Positions 53,322 to 63,100 of a stretch of DNA of 64,000 bases are shown here, piece after piece. This stretch comes from Pelomonas sp. Root1444. GTDB taxonomy: Bacteria; Pseudomonadota; Gammaproteobacteria; Burkholderiales; Burkholderiaceae_C. The stretch covers positions 8,949 to 72,948 of the forward strand of contig NZ_LMFP01000010.1 of the NCBI RefSeq assembly GCF_001426885.1, given 5' to 3'. The notes under the pieces were generated by a model, which was given only the letters and a program-made list of their open reading frames with translations, did no database searches and was not told where the DNA came from. The translations under genes and the position numbers were made by a program. How positions within the stretch are numbered: the stretch's first letter is position 1; the number at the start of each line of letters is the position of its first letter.

Positions 53322-54206
53322 ATGTCGGCAACGACGACCCCGGGCAAGGCCCCGTACTACTACGTCCCGGCGCCCTCGCGGCATCCGGTGATGGCCGCCA
53401 TCGGCCTGTTCTTCGTCATCCTCGGCGCGGGCCAGTGGGTCAACGGCCATGGCTGGGGCATGTACTCGCTGTTCGGCGGCCTGCTGTTCTGGGCCTTCGT
53501 GCTGCAGCAGTGGTTCCGCGAGGCCATCCATGAGAGCGAGACGGGCCTCTATAGCGACCGCATCGACGTCTCCTTCCGCTGGAGCATGGGCTGGTTCATC
53601 TTCTCGGAGGTGATGTTCTTTGCCGCCTTCTTCGGCGCGCTGTTCTGGGCCCGCGTCTACTCGGTGCCCACGCTGGGCAGCCTGGAGAACGCACTGCTGT
53701 GGCCGGACTTCAAGGCCATCTGGCCCAGCACCGCCGCCGGCTTCACCGCCGCGCCGGGTGGCACGGTCGAGCCCTTCTCGACCATCGGCCCCTGGCCGCT
53801 GCCGACGCTGAACACCGCGCTGCTGCTGACCTCGGGCGTGACGCTGACCATCGCCCACCACGCGCTGATCGCCGGCCAACGCGCCAAGACCATCGCCTTC
53901 ATGTGGATCACCGTGCTGCTGGGCCTGGTGTTCCTGTTCGTGCAGGGCTTCGAGTACGCCCACGCCTACAAGGACCTGAACCTCAAGCTCAGCTCCGGCA
54001 TCTTCGGCTCGACCTTCTTCATGCTGACGGGCTTCCACGGCTTCCACGTGTTCGTGGGCATGCTGATGCTGCTGTTCATCACCATCCGCGTGATGAAGGG
54101 CCACTTCACGCCCGAGCGCCACTTCGGCTTCGAAGGTGCGGCCTGGTACTGGCACTTCGTCGACGTGGTCTGGCTGGGCCTGTACGTCGTCGTCTACTGG
54201 ATGTGA
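53322..54206 (+). CDS. coxC: cytochrome c oxidase subunit III
   Basis: 294 aa, seven-helix subunit that stabilises the proton pathways of subunit I. 'YYYVPAPSRHPVMAAIGLFF' at 12-31, 'RWSMGWFIFSEVMFFAAFFG' near 87-106, 'LLTSGVTLTIAHHAL' near 168-182, 'GFHGFHVFVGMLMLLFITIR' near 237-256 and 'EGAAWYWHFVDVVWLGLYV' near 272-290 are typical. ATG at 53322 with AGGAG 9 bases upstream. A strong terminator follows. Confidence 0.97.
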   Translation: MSATTTPGKAPYYYVPAPSRHPVMAAIGLFFVILGAGQWVNGHGWGMYSLFGGLLFWAFVLQQWFREAIHESETGLYSDRIDVSFRWSMGWFIFSEVMFFAAFFGALFWARVYSVPTLGSLENALLWPDFKAIWPSTAAGFTAAPGGTVEPFSTIGPWPLPTLNTALLLTSGVTLTIAHHALIAGQRAKTIAFMWITVLLGLVFLFVQGFEYAHAYKDLNLKLSSGIFGSTFFMLTGFHGFHVFVGMLMLLFITIRVMKGHFTPERHFGFEGAAWYWHFVDVVWLGLYVVVYWM

Positions 54207-54227
54207 CGGGGCGCCCAGCCCAAAAGC

Positions 54228-54256
54228 AAAGCGCCGCGGAAGCGGCGCTTTTTTTT
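54228..54256 (+). terminator. intrinsic terminator after coxC
   Basis: AAAGCGCCGC-GGAA-GCGGCGCTTT followed by further T (eight T at 54249-54256). It ends the coxBAC transcript; the reverse strand also has T-rich sequence and may serve the convergent DUF2909 gene. Confidence 0.92.
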
Positions 54257-54273
54257 GACGGCCTCGGCGCTCG

Positions 54274-54495
54274 TCAGCGGCCCACGGGCACGCCCTTGGG
54301 CTCGATCCAGCCCATCCACCAGCAAAACAGGATGAAGGCGAACAAGGCCACCGAGACCGCGACGCGCACCGCCAGTGCCCGCGCCATGTTCGAGCCGCGC
54401 TTGTCGTTGCCGCGGCCGTGGCGAAGCATGAAAAATCCAGCGGCCGCAAGCGCACCGAGGATGCCGATGAAGGCAATCAGGAACACGAATTTCAT
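54274..54495 (-). CDS. DUF2909-type twin-transmembrane protein
   Basis: 73 aa with two TM helices (about 3-23 'FVFLIAFIGILGALAAAGFF' and 43-62 'VRVAVSVALFAFILFCWWMG') joined by a basic loop ('RHGRGNDKRGSNMARAL'). Matches the DUF2909 family that sits between ctaE/coxC and SURF1 in betaproteobacteria, on the opposite strand. Function unknown; likely linked to oxidase assembly by position only. Confidence 0.83.
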   Translation of the reverse strand: MKFVFLIAFIGILGALAAAGFFMLRHGRGNDKRGSNMARALAVRVAVSVALFAFILFCWWMGWIEPKGVPVGR

Positions 54496-54525
54496 GGGCT
54501 GGGATTATCCGCCGCGGGGCCGTGC

Positions 54526-55233
54526 ATGACGCGGCACGGCTGGCTGGTGCTCGCCGCAGCGTTGCTGTGCGCCGCGCTGACCGCGCGCCTGGGCCTGTGG
54601 CAGCTCGACCGCGCCGCGCAGAAGCTCGCGCTGCAGGCCGCCATCGACGCGGAGGGCCAGCGGCCCGCCCTCGCCAATGCCGACATCGGCCAGGCGCAGC
54701 TGCACCGCCGCGTCGCGCTGCGCGGCACCTGGGTCGCCGAGCACACGGTGTGGCTGGACAACCGACCCATGGACGGCCGCGCCGGTTTCTACGTCGTCAC
54801 GCCGCTGCGGCTCGCCGGCCGCAGCGATGCCGTGCTGGTGCAGCGGGGCTGGGCGCCGCGCGACGCGGTCGACCCGAGGCGGCTGCCGCCGCTCGCCACG
54901 CCGGCCGGCGAGGTCGAGGTGGCCGGCCGCCTCGCCGCTTCGCCGTCACGGCTTTACGAGCTCGGCGAAGGGGCCACTGGAGCGATCCGGCAAAATCTCG
55001 ACCCTGTCGCCTTCGCCGCGGAAGCCGGCCTCAAACTGCTGCCGCTGACCGTCGTGCAGACCAGCCCCGGCACCGGCGACGGCCTGCTGCGCCACTGGCC
55101 GGCGCCGGACCTCGGCCTTCACAAGCACTACGGCTACGCCTTCCAATGGTTCGCGCTCTGCGCGCTGATCCTGATCCTCTATGTCTGGTTCCAACTCCTC
55201 CGCCCCCGGCTCTGCCGCCAGCAGCAGCCCTGA
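54526..55233 (+). CDS. SURF1-family oxidase assembly protein
   Basis: 235 aa, inner-membrane heme A handling protein. N-terminal TM at about 5-22 and C-terminal TM near 205-228 flank a periplasmic domain. SURF1 marks: 'ARLGLWQLDRAAQKLAL' near 20-36, 'LRGTWVAEHTVWLDNRPMDG' near 65-84, 'GFYVVTPLRLAG', 'VLVQRGWAPRD' near 104-114, 'LHKHYGYAFQWFALCALILI' near 197-216. ATG at 54526; the 30-base divergent spacer to the DUF2909 gene holds its signals. Its end overlaps the next gene by 53 bases. Confidence 0.94.
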   Translation: MTRHGWLVLAAALLCAALTARLGLWQLDRAAQKLALQAAIDAEGQRPALANADIGQAQLHRRVALRGTWVAEHTVWLDNRPMDGRAGFYVVTPLRLAGRSDAVLVQRGWAPRDAVDPRRLPPLATPAGEVEVAGRLAASPSRLYELGEGATGAIRQNLDPVAFAAEAGLKLLPLTVVQTSPGTGDGLLRHWPAPDLGLHKHYGYAFQWFALCALILILYVWFQLLRPRLCRQQQP

Positions 55234-55885
55234 GCCATTGAGCTTCGCGGTGCACAGCCTGCCCGACCCGCGCTCGGCCACGCGCCAGCGCGCCGGCCGC
55301 TGGAAGATGCTGTTGCTGCTGGCGCTGTGCGCCGCGCCGGTCGTCGCCTCCTACTTCACCTTCTACGTCATCAAGCCCAGCGGCTCGGCCTATGGCGAGC
55401 TGATCGTGCCGACGGTGGAGATCCCGGCCGACCTGCCGCTGACCGACTTGCAGGGCCGCCCGGTCAGCGCGGCGTCGCTGCACGGCCAGTGGCTGCTGAC
55501 GGTGGTGCAGCCCGCCGCCTGCGGCGAGGCCTGCGAGCGCCAGCTGTACGTGCAGCGCCAGCTGCGCGAGATGCTCGGCAAGAACCGCGACCGCGTCGAC
55601 AAGCTGTGGCTCATCGGCCAGGACGAACCGGCGCCGCGGCCCGAGCTGCTGGCGGCGCTGAGCCAGAAGGGCGTCGAGGTCACGGTGCTGCGCGTGCCGC
55701 GCGAGCGCCTGGCCGCCTGGCTCAAGCCGGCCACCGGCAAGGCGCTGTCCGACCATTTCTTCCTCGTCGACCCGATGGGCCGCTGGATGCTGCGCGCGCC
55801 CGCCGACCCCGATCCCAAGAAGCTCAAGGGCGACCTCGACAAGCTGCTCAAGGCCAGCGCCGGCTGGGACAACCCCGGACGATGA
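55181..55885 (+). CDS. membrane-anchored SCO-like thioredoxin-fold protein
   Basis: 234 aa, no firm family name. N-terminal cytosolic tail, TM at about 43-63 ('MLLLLALCAAPVVASYFTFY'), then a periplasmic thioredoxin-like domain. It has C114-G-E-A-C118, the CxxxC spacing of SCO copper chaperones, and 'SDHFFLVDPMGRWMLR' with H192 where SCO proteins have the copper His ('MDHTAASF' in the SCO gene of this cluster). I infer a second SCO-like, possibly redox or copper, factor for CuA. The long overlap with the SURF1 gene means the ATG at 55181 is likely but a later start is possible. ATGA overlap with ctaA. Confidence 0.72.
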   Translation: MSGSNSSAPGSAASSSPEPLSFAVHSLPDPRSATRQRAGRWKMLLLLALCAAPVVASYFTFYVIKPSGSAYGELIVPTVEIPADLPLTDLQGRPVSAASLHGQWLLTVVQPAACGEACERQLYVQRQLREMLGKNRDRVDKLWLIGQDEPAPRPELLAALSQKGVEVTVLRVPRERLAAWLKPATGKALSDHFFLVDPMGRWMLRAPADPDPKKLKGDLDKLLKASAGWDNPGR

Positions 55886-56970
55886 ACGAAGCCCTGCTTC
55901 CGCTCGGCCAGGTCGCCGCCATCGGCGGCGTGGTCGCCATCGGCCCGCTGCTGTGGTGGCGCCAGCGCTCGCGCCATGCCGCGCCAGTGGGCCGGCTGCG
56001 CGCGTTGACGCTGCTGACGCTGTTCCTCACCTTCGACCTGATCGTCTTCGGTGCCTTCACCCGTTTGACCGACTCCGGCCTGGGCTGCCCCGACTGGCCC
56101 GGCTGCTACGCCTCGGCCAGCCCGGTCGGCGCCCGCGACCACATCGAGGCGGCGCAGGTGGCGATGCCGACCGGCCCCGTCACCCATGGCAAGGCCTGGA
56201 TCGAGATGCTGCACCGCTACCTGGCCAGCGGCGTGGGCCTGCTCATCCTCGTCATGACGGTGCTGGGCTGGCGCCTCAAGCGCCGAGCGGGCGAGGCGGC
56301 GCCGTCGCCCTGGCTGCCGACGCTGACGCTGGTCTGGGTCTGCGTGCAGGGCGCCTTCGGCGCGCTGACGGTGACGATGAAGCTCTTCCCGGCCATCGTC
56401 ACGCTGCACCTGCTGTTCGGCCTGGGCCTGCTGATGCTGCTGGCCTGGCAGCACGAGGCCTATGAGCCGCGGCCGCTGCCCGTGCCGGCGGCGCTGCGCC
56501 GCGCCGTGATCGCGGTCCTGGCGCTCGCGCTGGTCCAGGTCGCCCTCGGCGGCTGGGTCAGCACGAACTACGCCGTGCTGGCCTGCGACGAGTTCCCCAC
56601 CTGCCACGGCGGCCAATGGTGGCCGCATATGGACTTCGGCCAGGGCTTCCAGCTCTGGCGCGAACTGGGCCAGCGCGCCGACGGCGGCTGGCTGGGCTTC
56701 GAGGCGCTGGCCGCCATCCACATGGCCCACCGGGCCGGCGCGGCGTTCGTCTTCGCCGCCATCCTCGCGCTGGCCTGGGCCCTTCGTCGAGTTGCGCCGG
56801 GCTGGTCCAAGGCGCTGCTGGCGGCGGCGGGCTGGCAGCTGGCCTCGGGGCTGTCCAATGTCGTGCTCGACTGGCCCATCATTGCGGCCCTGGCCCATAC
56901 CGCCGGCGCCGCCGTGCTGCTGGCCCTGCTCACCACCTTGCTCGCGCGTACCCAGCGCCTTGATTCCTGA
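55882..56970 (+). CDS. ctaA: heme A synthase (COX15/CtaA family)
   Basis: Oxidises the C8 methyl of heme O to make heme A. The protein has 362 aa, with about eight TM helices. Conserved: '[20 protein letters not shown]' near 55-74, the His in '[17 protein letters not shown]' near 104-120, '[15 protein letters not shown]' near 174-188, '[20 protein letters not shown]' near 219-238, '[13 protein letters not shown]' near 278-290 and '[15 protein letters not shown]' near 335-349. The ATG at 55882 replaces a longer frame inside the previous gene. Confidence 0.95.
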   Translation: MNEALLPLGQVAAIGGVVAIGPLLWWRQRSRHAAPVGRLRALTLLTLFLTFDLIVFGAFTRLTDSGLGCPDWPGCYASASPVGARDHIEAAQVAMPTGPVTHGKAWIEMLHRYLASGVGLLILVMTVLGWRLKRRAGEAAPSPWLPTLTLVWVCVQGAFGALTVTMKLFPAIVTLHLLFGLGLLMLLAWQHEAYEPRPLPVPAALRRAVIAVLALALVQVALGGWVSTNYAVLACDEFPTCHGGQWWPHMDFGQGFQLWRELGQRADGGWLGFEALAAIHMAHRAGAAFVFAAILALAWALRRVAPGWSKALLAAAGWQLASGLSNVVLDWPIIAALAHTAGAAVLLALLTTLLARTQRLDS

Positions 56971-56972
56971 CC

Positions 56973-57878
56973 ATGGCTTCCACGTCCACCGCCAGTGCCC
57001 TCATGCACAGCCCGCGCTGGCAGCAGTTCTACCAGCTGACCAAGCCGCGCGTCGTCCAGCTCATCGTCTTCTGCGCCGCCATCGGCATGGCCCTGGCCGT
57101 GCCCGGCCTGCCGGACCTGCAGCAAGCGCTGACGATGCTCGCGGCCATCGCCGGCATCTGGCTGGTCGCCGGCGCCGCCGCCGCCTTCAACTGCCTCATC
57201 GAGGACGGCATCGACGCGCGCATGAAGCGCACCGCCTGGCGCGCCACCGCCAAGGGCGAGCTGAGCCGCACGCAGACGCTGGCCTTCTCGGCGCTGCTGT
57301 GCGCGGCCGGCATGGCGCTGCTTGGGTTCTACGTCAACCTGCTGACGATGTGGCTCACCTTCGCCACCTTCGTCGGCTACGCGGTCATCTACACCGTCAT
57401 CCTGAAGCCGACGACACCGCAGAACATCGTCATCGGCGGCGCCTCCGGTGCGATGCCACCGGTGCTGGGCTGGGCGGCGCTGCGCGGCGAACTGGGCCCG
57501 GAGCCCTGGCTGCTGTGCCTCATCATCTTCCTGTGGACGCCGCCGCATTTCTGGGCGCTGGCGCTGTACCGCGCCGAGGACTACGCCCGCGCCGGCCTGC
57601 CCATGCTGCCGGTCACGCACGGCAATGACTACACGCGGTTGCAGATCCTGCTCTACACCTGGGTGCTGTTCGCGGCCACGCTGTTGCCCTTCCTGGCCGG
57701 CATGAGTGGGTGGTTCTACCTGGTCTGCGCCGTCGCGCTGGGCCTGGGTTTCTGCGGCTATGCCTTCCGGCTCTGGCGCTCCTATTCGGAGAAGCTGGCA
57801 CGGCGGACCTTCTGGTTCTCCATCTGGCACTTGTCGCTGCTGTTCGCGGCCCTCCTGATCGACCACTACCTGCCATGA
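56973..57878 (+). CDS. ctaB: protoheme IX farnesyltransferase (heme O synthase)
   Basis: UbiA-type prenyltransferase that farnesylates heme B to heme O before ctaA acts. The protein has 301 aa, about nine TM helices. '[20 protein letters not shown]' near 21-40, the first Asp-rich motif '[18 protein letters not shown]' near 73-90, '[20 protein letters not shown]' near 145-164, '[20 protein letters not shown]' near 189-208. It starts 2 bases after ctaA and overlaps the SCO gene (ATGA). Confidence 0.96.
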   Translation: MASTSTASALMHSPRWQQFYQLTKPRVVQLIVFCAAIGMALAVPGLPDLQQALTMLAAIAGIWLVAGAAAAFNCLIEDGIDARMKRTAWRATAKGELSRTQTLAFSALLCAAGMALLGFYVNLLTMWLTFATFVGYAVIYTVILKPTTPQNIVIGGASGAMPPVLGWAALRGELGPEPWLLCLIIFLWTPPHFWALALYRAEDYARAGLPMLPVTHGNDYTRLQILLYTWVLFAATLLPFLAGMSGWFYLVCAVALGLGFCGYAFRLWRSYSEKLARRTFWFSIWHLSLLFAALLIDHYLP

Positions 57879-58477
57879 ACACTCGTCGCTTCGCCCTGGC
57901 CGTGCTGGCCGCGCTGACCTTGGCCGGCTGCCAGAAGGCAACGCCCGACAAACCCGCCTTCAAGGGCATCGACCTCACCGGCGCCGACTACGCCAAGCAG
58001 CTCAACCTGACCGACCAGGACGGCCGCGCCCGGTCCCTGGCGGATTTCAAGGGCAAGGTGCTGGTGATCTTCTTCGGCTACACGCAGTGCCCGGACGTCT
58101 GCCCGACGACCATGGCCGAGGTCGCCGAGGTCAAGCGCTCGCTCGGTGCCGACGGCGACAAAGTGCAAGGCGTCTTCGTCACCGTCGACCCCGAACGCGA
58201 CACCGCGGCGCTGCTCAAGGCCTACCTGGCCAGCTTCGATCCCAGCTTCGTCGGCCTGCGCGGCAGCGAGGAGCAGACCAAGGCCGCCGCCAAGGAGTTC
58301 AAGGTCTTCTACGCCAAGGTGCCCGGCAAGACGCCCGAGACCTACACGATGGACCACACCGCCGCCAGCTTCATCTTCGACACGGAAGGCCGCGTGCGCG
58401 TCTACGTGCGCTACGGCGCCGGCGCCAAGCCCCTGGCCGACGACATCAAGCTGCTGCTGGCCGAGGCGCAGAAATGA
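57875..58477 (+). CDS. SCO1/SenC family copper chaperone lipoprotein
   Basis: 200 aa, delivers copper to CuA of subunit II. Lipobox 'LAGC' with lipid Cys19, then a thioredoxin fold: '[20 protein letters not shown]' with C72 and C76 (CxxxC), '[20 protein letters not shown]' and the copper His161 in '[20 protein letters not shown]'. Last gene of the oxidase assembly unit, coupled to ctaB; a bidirectional hairpin follows. Confidence 0.95.
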   Translation: MNTRRFALAVLAALTLAGCQKATPDKPAFKGIDLTGADYAKQLNLTDQDGRARSLADFKGKVLVIFFGYTQCPDVCPTTMAEVAEVKRSLGADGDKVQGVFVTVDPERDTAALLKAYLASFDPSFVGLRGSEEQTKAAAKEFKVFYAKVPGKTPETYTMDHTAASFIFDTEGRVRVYVRYGAGAKPLADDIKLLLAEAQK

Positions 58478-58478
58478 C

Positions 58479-58502
58479 AAAGGCCCCATCAGGGGCCTTT
58501 TA
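58479..58502. terminator. bidirectional intrinsic terminator (SCO gene / rpoH)
   Basis: AAAGGCCCC-ATCA-GGGGCCTTT followed by T on the plus strand and by TTTGTC on the minus strand, between the convergent SCO gene and rpoH. Confidence 0.8.
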
Positions 58503-58517
58503 AAGGGTGGAAGAGGA

Positions 58518-59435
58518 TCAGGCCGCTTCGGTCAGCGCCTTCTTCATCTTCTTCATCGCCGCCACCTCGATCTGGCGGATGCGCTCGGCCGACACGCCGT
58601 ACTCGGCCGCCAACTCGTGCAGCGTCATGCCGCCGGACGCGTCGTCGTTCACCTTCAGCCAGCGCTCCTCGACGATGCGGCGGCTGCGCGGGTCCAGCAC
58701 GTCCAGCGCGCGGTGGATGCCGTCGCCGGCCAGCTCATCGCGCGAACGGGCCTCGATGACGCGCGTCGGCTCGTGGCTGTCGTCGGCCAGATAGGCGATG
58801 GGGGCGAAGCTCTCGCCTTCGTCGTCGGTCTGCGGCTCCAGGGCCACGTCGCCGCCGGACATGCGCGTCTCCATCTCCAGCACTTCCTCGCGCTTGACGT
58901 TCAGCGTGCTGGCCACATGGGCCACTTCGGCTTCGGTCAGCGTGTTGCGGTGCGTGGCAGCGTCGCTCTGGCCCGCCTTGAGCTGGTGCTTCATCGAGCG
59001 CAGGTTGAAGAACAGCTTGCGCTGGGCCTTGGTCGTCGCGACCTTGACCATGCGCCAGTTCTTCAGGATGTACTCGTGGATCTCGGCCTTGATCCAGTGC
59101 ATCGCATAGCTGACCAGCCGCACGCCCTGGTCCGGGTCGAAGCGCTTGACGGCCTTCATCAGGCCGACGTTGCCTTCCTGGATCAGGTCGCCCTGGGGCA
59201 GGCCGTAGCCGACGTACTGGCGCGAGATGGACACGACCAGACGCAGGTGCGACAGCACCAGCCGGCCCGCGGCTTCCAGGTCACCCTCGTCACGCAGGCT
59301 GCGCGCGGCGGAACTTTCCTCCTCCGCGGTCAGCAGCGGCAGGCGGTTGACGGCGGAGATGTACGCGTCCAGATTGCCCAGCGAGGGCACGAGGGCCCAA
59401 GGGTCGCGAACGGCAATGGCGGAAGAGGCAGACAT
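58518..59435 (-). CDS. rpoH: RNA polymerase heat-shock sigma factor 32
   Basis: 305 aa. Region 1-2: 'NLDAYISAVNRLPLLTAEEE', 'LVLSHLRLVVSISRQYVGYG' and 'LPQGDLIQEGNVGLMKAVKR' near 83-102, 'YAMHWIKAEIHEYILKNWRM' (2.3-2.4) near 117-136. The RpoH-specific box 'QRKLFFNLRSMK' is near 143-154. Region 4 HTH is 'TLHELAAEYGVSAERIRQIE' near 274-293. ATG at 59435 with AAGGAA upstream. The promoter is overlapped by a perfect CIRCE operator, so HrcA control is expected in addition to the usual sigma-32 circuits. Confidence 0.97.
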   Translation of the reverse strand: MSASSAIAVRDPWALVPSLGNLDAYISAVNRLPLLTAEEESSAARSLRDEGDLEAAGRLVLSHLRLVVSISRQYVGYGLPQGDLIQEGNVGLMKAVKRFDPDQGVRLVSYAMHWIKAEIHEYILKNWRMVKVATTKAQRKLFFNLRSMKHQLKAGQSDAATHRNTLTEAEVAHVASTLNVKREEVLEMETRMSGGDVALEPQTDDEGESFAPIAYLADDSHEPTRVIEARSRDELAGDGIHRALDVLDPRSRRIVEERWLKVNDDASGGMTLHELAAEYGVSAERIRQIEVAAMKKMKKALTEAA

Positions 59436-59484
59436 CGTCTTGATTCCTTCTGAACCGCCGCGTGTGGATGCGGCGGCGAAGGGA

Positions 59485-59514
59485 ATATTAGCACTCCGCC
59501 ATACCGAGTGCTAA
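59485..59514 (-). promoter_or_regulatory. predicted rpoH promoter overlapping CIRCE
   Basis: On the minus strand TTAGCA (59514-59509) and TAATAT (59490-59485) are 18 bases apart, matching a sigma-70 promoter (4/6 and 5/6). The predicted start is about 43 bases before the rpoH ATG. HrcA bound here would block polymerase. Confidence 0.55.
59488..59514. promoter_or_regulatory. CIRCE element (HrcA operator) upstream of rpoH
   Basis: TTAGCACTC (59488-59496), nine-base spacer, GAGTGCTAA (59506-59514): a perfect match to the CIRCE consensus. It is 53 bases upstream of the rpoH ATG. CIRCE usually controls groESL or dnaKJ through HrcA; no groESL or dnaKJ gene is nearby, so it must serve rpoH. Confidence 0.95.
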
Positions 59515-59542
59515 GGATGATGCCGTCTGGGCTAAAACGCAG

Positions 59543-59561
59543 TGTTTCAGCGGCTGAAACA
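59543..59561 (-). terminator. possible terminator after cheW
   Basis: Palindrome TGTTTCAGC-G-GCTGAAACA, 22 bases beyond the cheW stop. On the minus strand it is followed by CTGCGTTTTAG, a weak T tract. It lies between cheW and the rpoH promoter. Confidence 0.4.
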
Positions 59562-59582
59562 GTTGGCGGCCGCTAACTTCGT

Positions 59583-60083
59583 TCAGTCGACGAGGCCGAA
59601 ATCGGGGCTTTTGATCATCGCCTCGATGTCCAGCAGGATCAGCATGCGCTCGCCGAGCTTGCCCAGGCCGGTGATGAAGCGGGCGTCCATCGCCGCCGGC
59701 ACCTCGGGGCGGGCCTTGATCTCGTCGGCGCTCAGCTCCAGCACGTCGGACACCGAGTCGACGACGATGCCGACGATGCGGCCGGCCACGTTCAGCACGA
59801 TGACGACGGTGAAGGCGTTGTACTCGCCGGGCTGGCCCAGGCGGATGCGCAGGTCCAGGATGGGCACGATGACGCCGCGCAGGTTGACGACACCCTTGAC
59901 GAAGGCCGGCGCGTTGGCCACGCGGGTGGGCGCTTCGTAGGAGCGGATTTCCTGCACGCGCAGGATGTCGAGGCCGTATTCCTCCTCGCCGATGCGGAAG
60001 GTCAGGAACTGGCGGCCGTCGGCGCGCGCGAGGGTCTGCACGGCCTGGGCGCCGGTGGTGGGTACGAGATCGGTGGAGCTCAT
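59583..60083 (-). CDS. cheW: CheW-type chemotaxis coupling protein
   Basis: 166 aa, one CheW domain bridging receptor and kinase. 'QFLTFRIGEEEYGLDILRVQ' near 24-43, 'RSYEAPTRVANAPAFVKGVV' and 'NLRGVIVPILDLRIRLG' near 68-84, 'VDSVSDVLELSADEIKARPE' near 114-133. It is 32 bases after the hybrid kinase gene and probably co-transcribed with it, which is unusual: no CheA or receptor is adjacent. It may serve the chemotaxis array encoded elsewhere or the partial receptor at 1-1089. Confidence 0.92.
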   Translation of the reverse strand: MSSTDLVPTTGAQAVQTLARADGRQFLTFRIGEEEYGLDILRVQEIRSYEAPTRVANAPAFVKGVVNLRGVIVPILDLRIRLGQPGEYNAFTVVIVLNVAGRIVGIVVDSVSDVLELSADEIKARPEVPAAMDARFITGLGKLGERMLILLDIEAMIKSPDFGLVD

Positions 60084-60115
60084 CGGGCGCTGCGCTTCGG
60101 GGTGGGGTCAGGCCG

Positions 60116-63100
60116 TCATTCTGCCCGCTCCGACCTTGGCGGCGATGCCAACAATTCGTCAACCAGGGCCAGCAGTTCACGCACGTCCAGTGGCTTGGTC
60201 AGGTAGTGGTCGGCACCGGCTGTGCGGGCCAGCGCCATCTGATCGGGCTGGGCATTGGCGGACACCACGACGACCGGCGGCGCGGCGCCGCCCAGCTCGC
60301 GCAGGCGGGCGAGCAGGCTCAGGCCGTCGCCGTCGGGCAGCTGCCAGTCCAGCAGCAGCAGGGCCGGTGGCCGTTCGCGCAAGGCCTTCAGGCCGGCTGC
60401 GACCGTCGGCGCCACCTCCAGCTCCAGCCCCGGGCGCTGCTCGAGGATGCCGCGCATGACCTCGGCGTTCAGCGGGTTGTCCTCCACGTACAGCACGCGC
60501 CGGTGCGGGCCGGCCTGCGGCGCTGCGGGGCCGTCCGCGGCGGTGGCGGGGGCGGCGGGTACGGCAGCGCCCGCCGCCGGCAGCCGCAGCACGAAGCAGG
60601 CGCCAGGGCCGTCCTGCGCTTCGGCGCGCAGGCTGCCACCCATCATTTCGGCCAGCCGCAGGCTGATGACCAGGCCGATGCCGGTGCCGGGCAGGCCGCT
60701 GCTCTCGCGGCCGAGGCGGTTGAAGGGCTGGAAGAGGGCAGCGCGCTGCTCATCCGTCAAACCCAGTCCCGTGTCGCGCACCGCGACCTCCACCCAGCCG
60801 GGCTCTGGGCTGGTCGCCGTGATGCTGACGCTGCCGCCGTCCCGGTTGTACTTGACCGCGTTGCTCAGCAGGTTGGTCAGCACCTGCGTGACGCGCGTCG
60901 GGTCGCCGACCACGCGCAGGGAGCCCGGGTCCAGCCGCTGGCTGATGGCCAGGCCGCGCTCGGCCGCGCCCTGCTGCACCAGGGCCAGCGCCCGGGCCAG
61001 CAGCGGCGGCAGCTCCAGCGCCACCGGCTCCAGCCGCAGCGAACCGGCCTCGATGCGCGACAGGTCCAGCGTGTCGTTGATCATCTCCAGCAGGTGCCAG
61101 CCGGCCTGGGCGATCTGCTGGGCGCGGCCGCGCTGCGAGGCTGCGAGCGGCTCGGCGGCGTCCATCTGCATCAGCTGCGTGAAGCCGAGGATGGCGTTCA
61201 TCGGCGTGCGCAGCTCATGGCTCATGCGCGACAGGAACTCGTTCTTGGCCTGGTTGGCCGCCTCGGCGGCCTCGCGCGCGCGGTCCAGTTCCTCGATGCG
61301 CAGCTGGTCGGTGATGTCCTCGACGACACCGACCAGCCGCTGCGGCCGGCCATCGTCACCGCGCAGCAGGCTGACGAGCACGCGGGCGTGCACGATGGTG
61401 CCGTCCGGCCGCACATAGCGCTTCAGGCGCCGGTAGAAGGGAATCTCGCCGCGTGTCAGGCGGCGCGCCTGGCGAACGTCCTCGCGGCGGTCGTCCGCGT
61501 GGGTCACGTCGATGGAGCGTTTGGCCGCCAGCGCCTCGGCCGGGTAGCCGACCATGCGGCAGAAATGCGCGTTGACCTCCTTGAAACCGCCATCCAGGTC
61601 GGTGAAGGCGATGCCGATGGGTGCCGTCTCGAAGATGCTGCGAAAGCGCTGCTCGCTCTGGCGCAGCGCCTGCTCGCCCTCGGCGCGGTTGGCGATCTCG
61701 CGCTCCAGTTCCGCCGTGCGCTTCTTGACCAGCGCTTCGACATGCTGCGTGCGACCCGACATCAGCAGCAGCAACGCGCCCACCATGGCGGTGGCCAGCA
61801 GGCCCACCAGCGCGAAGGCCCAGCTGCGCCCTGGGGCGTGGACCATCCCGGGTAGGTCGTAGATGCGCACCTCCCAGTGCCGGCCGCCGAACTCCAGCGG
61901 CATCCTGACGAGCGGCAACACGGCGTCGCTGCCGCGCTGCACGGCCTCGCAGCCGCGCCGGCCGCCCAGGCGCGGATAGGCCGCGCCCGGCTCCAGGTCG
62001 ACGAGGCAGGCGCCCAGATGCTCGGGCCAGTTGGCGGACAGGCGCGACAGCAGCACGTCCGGCCGCAGCGTTGCAAAGGCCACGCCGTCTAGCGCATCCT
62101 CCCCGGGCCCTGCCGCGGCGCGGAACAGGCGCTGGTAGACGACGACGCCGACGGCGCCTTCCTTGTCCTGCGACAGCTGGAAACCTGCCGACGCGACCGG
62201 CCGGCCCGAGGCCGCCGCCTGGGCGATCGCGGCGCGCGCGCTCGGGATGGTGCGCACATTGATGCCGAGCGCCCCGGCGTTGCGCGACAGCGGCTCGACG
62301 AGGCGGATGACCATCATGTCCTCGTCCGCCGGGGGGCTGACGTCGCCCGCCCGGGTGCGGTCACGCGCCCGGAAGCCGCCCGGGAAGCCGTCCGCCGCCG
62401 CGGCGGCATTGAAACGCTCGACGTCCGCGCGCGCCACGCGCAGCGACTGGCCCAACGCGATCAACGGGCTGTCCTGAGCCAGGAAACCCTGAGTCGCGCG
62501 GGCGAACTCCTCGCGCGTGGGCCGCGGCTTGACCTTCAACAGGCCATGCACGCTCTCCAGCGCCAGCAGCGGCTCGCGCAACCGGCCGGCCAGCGCCTGG
62601 GCGGCGTTGCTGGCTTCGCGCACGAAATCGGCGCGGTCGCGCTGGCGGTCCCATTCCACCGTCACGGCCACCCCCAGCCCGACCAGCAGCGTCGTCAGCA
62701 GCATGGGCAGCCCGACGCTGAAGCGTCGCGTCGCCCACGCCGAGCGCGGGTGGCCGATCAGCGCCAGCGTGATGGGCGTGGCGATCAGCACGCCCATCAG
62801 GTCGCCGGTCCACCAGATCGTCCAGACCAGGCCCATCTGAGCGGTGGCGATGACGTCGGTTGCCCTGAGCAGCAGCGTCGCGCAACTGGGGCTGATGAGA
62901 CCGGCCAGCGTCGCCGCCACCAGGTACCCCGCGATCTCGCGCGGCGAGGCCAGCAGCAGCGGCCGGCCGCACCAGCGCCGCATCAGCAGCGTGCCGGCCG
63001 CGGCCTGGGCCGCGGCGCCGCAGCCGATGCCCAGTGCCAGTTGCACCGGCTGGCTGCTGAGTTCGCCCAGCATCGTCGCCTGCACGACGAAGGAGCCCAG

